Assembly (NCBI RefSeq): GCF_026343125.1
Contig: NZ_JAPEMB010000001.1
Coordinates: forward strand, 2,418,001-2,482,000
Source: Streptomyces sp. NBC_00094
GTDB taxonomy: Bacteria > Actinomycetota > Actinomycetes > Streptomycetales > Streptomycetaceae
Direction: 5' to 3'
Length of the DNA stretch: 64,000 nucleotides
Position 1 is the first letter of the stretch, and each line of letters starts with the position of its first letter. Below the pieces are notes generated by a model. It had not been told where the DNA came from and made no database searches. It saw only the letters and a program-made list of their open reading frames with translations. The position numbers and the translations under genes are program-made. Below, piece after piece: positions 61,118 through 64,000 of the stretch.

Positions 61118-61147
61118 CCGCACCACCCCTGGGGAGGGGAAGTGCGG
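61118..61147. terminator. Bidirectional terminator between receptors
   Basis: CCGCAC (61118-61123) pairs with GTGCGG (61142-61147), with CCCT/GAGGGG-type pairing inside. Confidence 0.5.
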
Positions 61148-61177
61148 CAACGGGGGACGATCGGGATCCGGGTACGA

Positions 61178-61822
61178 CTACTGTCCGGCCGCGCCTGCCA
61201 CGAGCGCGGACCGGCCGGTGCCCTCGGGCAGGAAGCGGCCGAGGCGGCGCACCGGCACCAGACCCGGCAGCATCACCTGCCACATCTGCGTGGTCCGCTC
61301 ATTGAGGTCCTTTCGGCCGGTCAGCACCTGGGACGAAAGCTGCAGACCGGTCCAGCAGCCGACGATCAGATTCGCGGCGGACTCCACGTCGACATCGGCC
61401 CGGATGTCGCCCCGCCCCTGGGCCTGGGCGAAGCAGTTGCGGATGAGGTCGATCCACTTGACGTAGGGGTCCGCGTTCGCGCCCGTCGACGAGCTCTGGT
61501 CGACCACGAGGCGGATCGCCGCCCGCACCCGGATGCTCGCCTGGAGCTGTTCGGCCATGCCGTGCAGCAGGTCGATGACCGTCTGGACGCCCGGGAGGTC
61601 GAGCGCGGGAACGTCGTCCCAGACGGAGAACTGCTCCTCGATGACCGCCTGGGCCAGCTCCTCCTTCGAGGCGAAGTGGAAGTAGAGAGCACCCTTGGTG
61701 ACACCGGCCTCACCGACGATGTCGCTCAGACTCGTCCCCGCGAACCCCGCCTTCTCAAACGCTCGTGCGGCCCCTTCGAGGATGGCACTCCGTGTGACTT
61801 CCGCTCGTTCCTGCCTGGCCAT
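61178..61822 (-). CDS. Gamma-butyrolactone receptor (ArpA/ScbR family)
   Basis: The 214-residue TetR protein has the receptor-type HTH (FAGTSLSDIVGEAGVTKGAL, YFHFASKEELAQ) and ligand domain with LIVGCWTGLQLSSQVLTGR. It is divergent from the afsA homologue, the arrangement of scbR-scbA, so it is the likely true receptor that represses its own and the synthase promoter until the butyrolactone binds. GGAGG lies eight bases before the ATG. An ARE-like site lies in the shared gap. Confidence 0.92.
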   Translation of the reverse strand: MARQERAEVTRSAILEGAARAFEKAGFAGTSLSDIVGEAGVTKGALYFHFASKEELAQAVIEEQFSVWDDVPALDLPGVQTVIDLLHGMAEQLQASIRVRAAIRLVVDQSSSTGANADPYVKWIDLIRNCFAQAQGRGDIRADVDVESAANLIVGCWTGLQLSSQVLTGRKDLNERTTQMWQVMLPGLVPVRRLGRFLPEGTGRSALVAGAAGQ

Positions 61823-61925
61823 GCGAACAACCTCCGAATCCTGTGCGTCCGCTCGTGCGCCGCCGCATGGTCCCCCTGCGGTGCACCGCTTACGCCCACG
61901 GAACTAGTTTGCCCTCCCCTCTCGC

Positions 61926-61950
61926 AAAAAACCAACTAACTGGTATTGTT
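61926..61950. promoter_or_regulatory. Candidate ARE operator between receptor and afsA
   Basis: Reading the minus strand, AATACCAGTTAGTTGGTTTT fits the ARE pattern (ATACC, about 6-8 bases, GGTTT). It is in an unusually AT-rich part of the 219-base divergent gap and could control both genes. Confidence 0.7.
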
Positions 61951-62041
61951 CTGATCGCTGCTCCACCGCGCCTCTAGTTGTCAGTCCGGCACATCTGTCG
62001 GCGTATCTGTCATGCACAACTCAACTTTCAGGGGGGCCCTG

Positions 62042-62995
62042 ATGCGCGTTGCGACACTCATCAAGAGCATGGACAACTCGACAGAAAACGTCACACCCGA
62101 CGAATCCGACCTCTTCCTGCAGACCGTCCCGCGCACCTATGTGCACCGGGCCGGCGTGGCCGAGGTCTTCGTCACCGGAATCCAGCAGATCGGACCCGAC
62201 CACTTCCGGCTCGGAGCCCAGTGGCCCCGCAGCCACAGCTACTACGGTCCCGTGGCCCGTCGCTGGCACGACCCGATGCTGCTGGCGGAAACGATCCGGC
62301 AGGCTCAGCTCCTCATCGCCCACCAGGCCTACGACGTGCCCATGGGCCACCAGTTCCTCTCCCACGACGCCACCCACGCGATCGCACCGGAGGGCGCCCG
62401 GCTCCGCGACCGCCCGGCACACGTGCTGCTCGACGTGCGCTGCACCGACATCAAGCGGCGCGGCAAGACCGTCAGCGGCTACGTCACCCGGATCGACTGC
62501 CTGCGCGACGGTGAACTCATCGGCTCGGGCTCGATGACCGTGACCTGCCTGCCGCCCAACCTCTACCGCAGGATCCGCGGCAGCGCCTGCGAGAACACCC
62601 CTCAGCGCAACCTCCCCGAGCCCGTCGCCCCCGAGGCGGTCGGCCGGCACTGGGGCTTCGACGTGGTGCTCGGCGTGACCGGGGTCAACAGGACGTGGAC
62701 GCTGCGCGCCGACCCCGACCACCCGGTGCTCTTCGACCACCCGGTCGACCACGTGCCCGGCATGGTCCTGATGGAGGCCGCACGACAGGCCTCGCTCGCC
62801 GTCCTGGAGCGGCCCGACGCGCTCGCCGTCGCCATGGACTGCGTCTTCGACCAGTACGTCGAGTTCGACAAGACCTGTGTGGTCACCGCGACCCAGGCCA
62901 CTCCGGGACCGGGGGGCTCCCACACCGTGGCCGTCGAGTTCGCCCAGGGCGGCGCCATCGCCGCCACCATCAACGTCACCGCGATAGCGAGTTGA
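62042..62995 (+). CDS. Gamma-butyrolactone synthase, AfsA/ScbA family
   Basis: The 317-residue protein has two AfsA hot-dog repeats. The first has VPRTYVHRAGVAEVFVTG, HDPMLLAETIRQAQLLIAHQ; the second WTLRADPDHPVLFDHPVDHVPGM with LMEAARQASL. It joins a beta-keto acyl chain to a C3 unit, the first step of butyrolactone signal synthesis. ATG 62042 follows AGGGGGG at five bases; ATG 62012 upstream is less supported. It starts a unit with the following epimerase. Confidence 0.93.
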   Translation: MRVATLIKSMDNSTENVTPDESDLFLQTVPRTYVHRAGVAEVFVTGIQQIGPDHFRLGAQWPRSHSYYGPVARRWHDPMLLAETIRQAQLLIAHQAYDVPMGHQFLSHDATHAIAPEGARLRDRPAHVLLDVRCTDIKRRGKTVSGYVTRIDCLRDGELIGSGSMTVTCLPPNLYRRIRGSACENTPQRNLPEPVAPEAVGRHWGFDVVLGVTGVNRTWTLRADPDHPVLFDHPVDHVPGMVLMEAARQASLAVLERPDALAVAMDCVFDQYVEFDKTCVVTATQATPGPGGSHTVAVEFAQGGAIAATINVTAIAS

Positions 62996-63002
62996 GGCCG
63001 GC

Positions 63003-64000
63003 GTGATCCTTGTTCTCGGAGGTACCGGATTCATCGGTGGTGCGGTGGTCAGGGAGCTGTTGAGGCCCTTACCCGGAACCACCCCGGGATCCACCACTCG
63101 CTCCACCCCCGGATCCGTTCCCGGATCCCCCCTCGGATCCCTCTCCGGATCCCCCCTCGGACCCGTTCCCGGATCCGACGTGCGTGTGCTGACCCGGCGC
63201 CCGCTGCCCGGCTGGATGACCGATGCCGGAGTGCGCGCCATACCGGGCGACCTGTCTGATCCGGCAAGCCTGTACGGCTGCTGCGAAGGCGTCGACACCG
63301 TTCTCCACATGGCCAGTTACGTCGGCCGCGACCCCGCTCTGTGTACGGCGGTCAACGACATCGGCACCCGGGCGCTGGCGCAGGCCGCGCAACAGGCGGG
63401 CACCGAACGCATCCTGTACGTGTCGACCGCCTCGGTCTACGGCAGCGGTCCCCATCGCGGCGCCACCGAAGGCCAGTTGACGCCCAACCCCGCCTCCGCT
63501 GCGAGCGCCTCACGGCTCCGCGCCGAGCAGACCGTCCTGGAGCGCGGCGGGATCGTGCTCCGCCCCCACCTGGTGTACGGACCGGGTGACCAGTGGTTCG
63601 TGCCCCTGCTGTGCCGACTGCTGCGCAAGGTGCCCGTATGGGCCGAGGGCGGCAGCGCCCGTACCTCCTTGGTCGGAGTCCGTGATCTGGCGCGTGCGAT
63701 CGCCGTCTTCGCATCGTCGGACTGGTCCGCCGACCAGGGCAGTGTCTACCACGTCAACCACCCGCGCCCGGTCACCCTGCGCTCCGTGGTGGCCCGGCTC
63801 TGCCAGGGGCTCGGCATCCCGCAGCCCGACATGGACCTGCCGCGCTCGGCGCACCTGGAACTGTCCACGCGCGCCCTGCCGCAGCTCTCCGCCCACCAGC
63901 ACGCCCTGCTCACCGTGGACCACTACTACGAGAGCAGCCGTATCTGGAACCGGCTCTCGCTGGATCCCGGGCCGGGCTTCGGCGCCGGCCTCGCCGCCGG
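63003..64000 (+). CDS. NAD-dependent epimerase/dehydratase, ScbC-like (partial)
   Basis: The frame runs past the window end; 332 residues are visible. It opens with the Rossmann motif VLGGTGFIGGAVV and has the SDR pieces VSTASVYGSGP and LRPHLVYGPGD. The usual YxxxK appears altered (SAASASRLRAEQ), so the active-site Tyr seems absent. A Pro-Gly-Ser repeat of about 33 residues splits the first Rossmann helix from strand 2 (VRVLTRR). GTG 63003 has GAGG five bases upstream. Placement after afsA matches scbC in S. coelicolor. Confidence 0.85.
   Translation, partial: MILVLGGTGFIGGAVVRELLRPLPGTTPGSTTRSTPGSVPGSPLGSLSGSPLGPVPGSDVRVLTRRPLPGWMTDAGVRAIPGDLSDPASLYGCCEGVDTVLHMASYVGRDPALCTAVNDIGTRALAQAAQQAGTERILYVSTASVYGSGPHRGATEGQLTPNPASAASASRLRAEQTVLERGGIVLRPHLVYGPGDQWFVPLLCRLLRKVPVWAEGGSARTSLVGVRDLARAIAVFASSDWSADQGSVYHVNHPRPVTLRSVVARLCQGLGIPQPDMDLPRSAHLELSTRALPQLSAHQHALLTVDHYYESSRIWNRLSLDPGPGFGAGLAA
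63087..63176 (+). repeat. 12-bp tandem repeat inside the epimerase gene
   Basis: GGATCC recurs at 63087, then every 12 bases at 63111, 63123, 63135, 63147, 63159 (as GGACCC) and 63171, encoding Pro-Gly-Ser-x and Pro-Leu-Gly-Ser type units in frame. Confidence 0.95.

Overview
The window looks like a piece of a Streptomyces (or very close actinomycete) chromosome. It is very GC-rich, its genes use GTG about as readily as ATG, several genes appear to be leaderless, and gene content is typically streptomycete: fasR-fabD-fabH-acpP-fabF, an Mbl-type actin, MatB, an SCO2400-type membrane protein, DUF3145, and gamma-butyrolactone (GBL) signalling genes of the AfsA/ArpA families. No phage genes, transposases, rRNA or CRISPR arrays were seen. 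All functional calls come from reading translations and motifs by eye; nothing was searched against a database.

Layout. 1-8.1 kb: a cut-off gene end, a DUF4429/SHOCT protein, a NarL-type two-component pair followed by an exported alpha/beta hydrolase and a membrane acyltransferase, then a MerR-aldo/keto reductase operon divergent from a serine hydrolase. 8.1-16.3 kb: an OmpR-type response regulator/kinase/lipoprotein operon, then cell-wall genes (MurJ-family flippase, FemX-like transferase, L,D-transpeptidase) and a pirin. 16.4-21.3 kb: the type II fatty acid synthase cluster with its PucR-family activator, closed by a strong terminator. 21.5-36.8 kb: a run of exported or surface proteins (LPDTG-anchored DUF11 protein, SGNH lipoprotein, M4 metalloprotease, PL3 pectate lyase) mixed with a GH3 glucosidase/TetR pair, a strange tRNA-like locus, LysR-controlled genes and small enzymes. 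36.8-46.1 kb: an Ohr protein, a quinone-oxidoreductase/MarR pair, an SCO2400-like protein, mbl, a degenerate GAF kinase, a small inverted-repeat element, a NarK-type transporter and matB. 46.2-51.8 kb: a large subtilase whose ribosome site lies in a hairpin, an exporter and an acetyltransferase.

51.9-55.6 kb: a compact P450 / Nudix / class II terpene cyclase cluster, the best candidate for an unrecognised biosynthetic system. 55.7-60.4 kb: an ohrR-ohrA pair around a 34-bp perfect palindrome, a two-subunit B12-dependent acyl-CoA mutase and an FAD reductase. 60.4-64 kb: two ArpA-type receptors facing each other, afsA, and a ScbC-like epimerase running off the end, i.e. a GBL synthesis and sensing locus with candidate ARE operators.

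Two themes recur. First, several genes carry in-frame tandem-repeat insertions (GAF kinase, P450, terpene cyclase, epimerase). Second, a small palindromic repeat family recurs three times in intergenic DNA (38.9, 43.1 and 56.7 kb), beside a 164-bp element with 19-bp terminal inverted repeats whose first two bases complete the stop codon of the GAF kinase gene.
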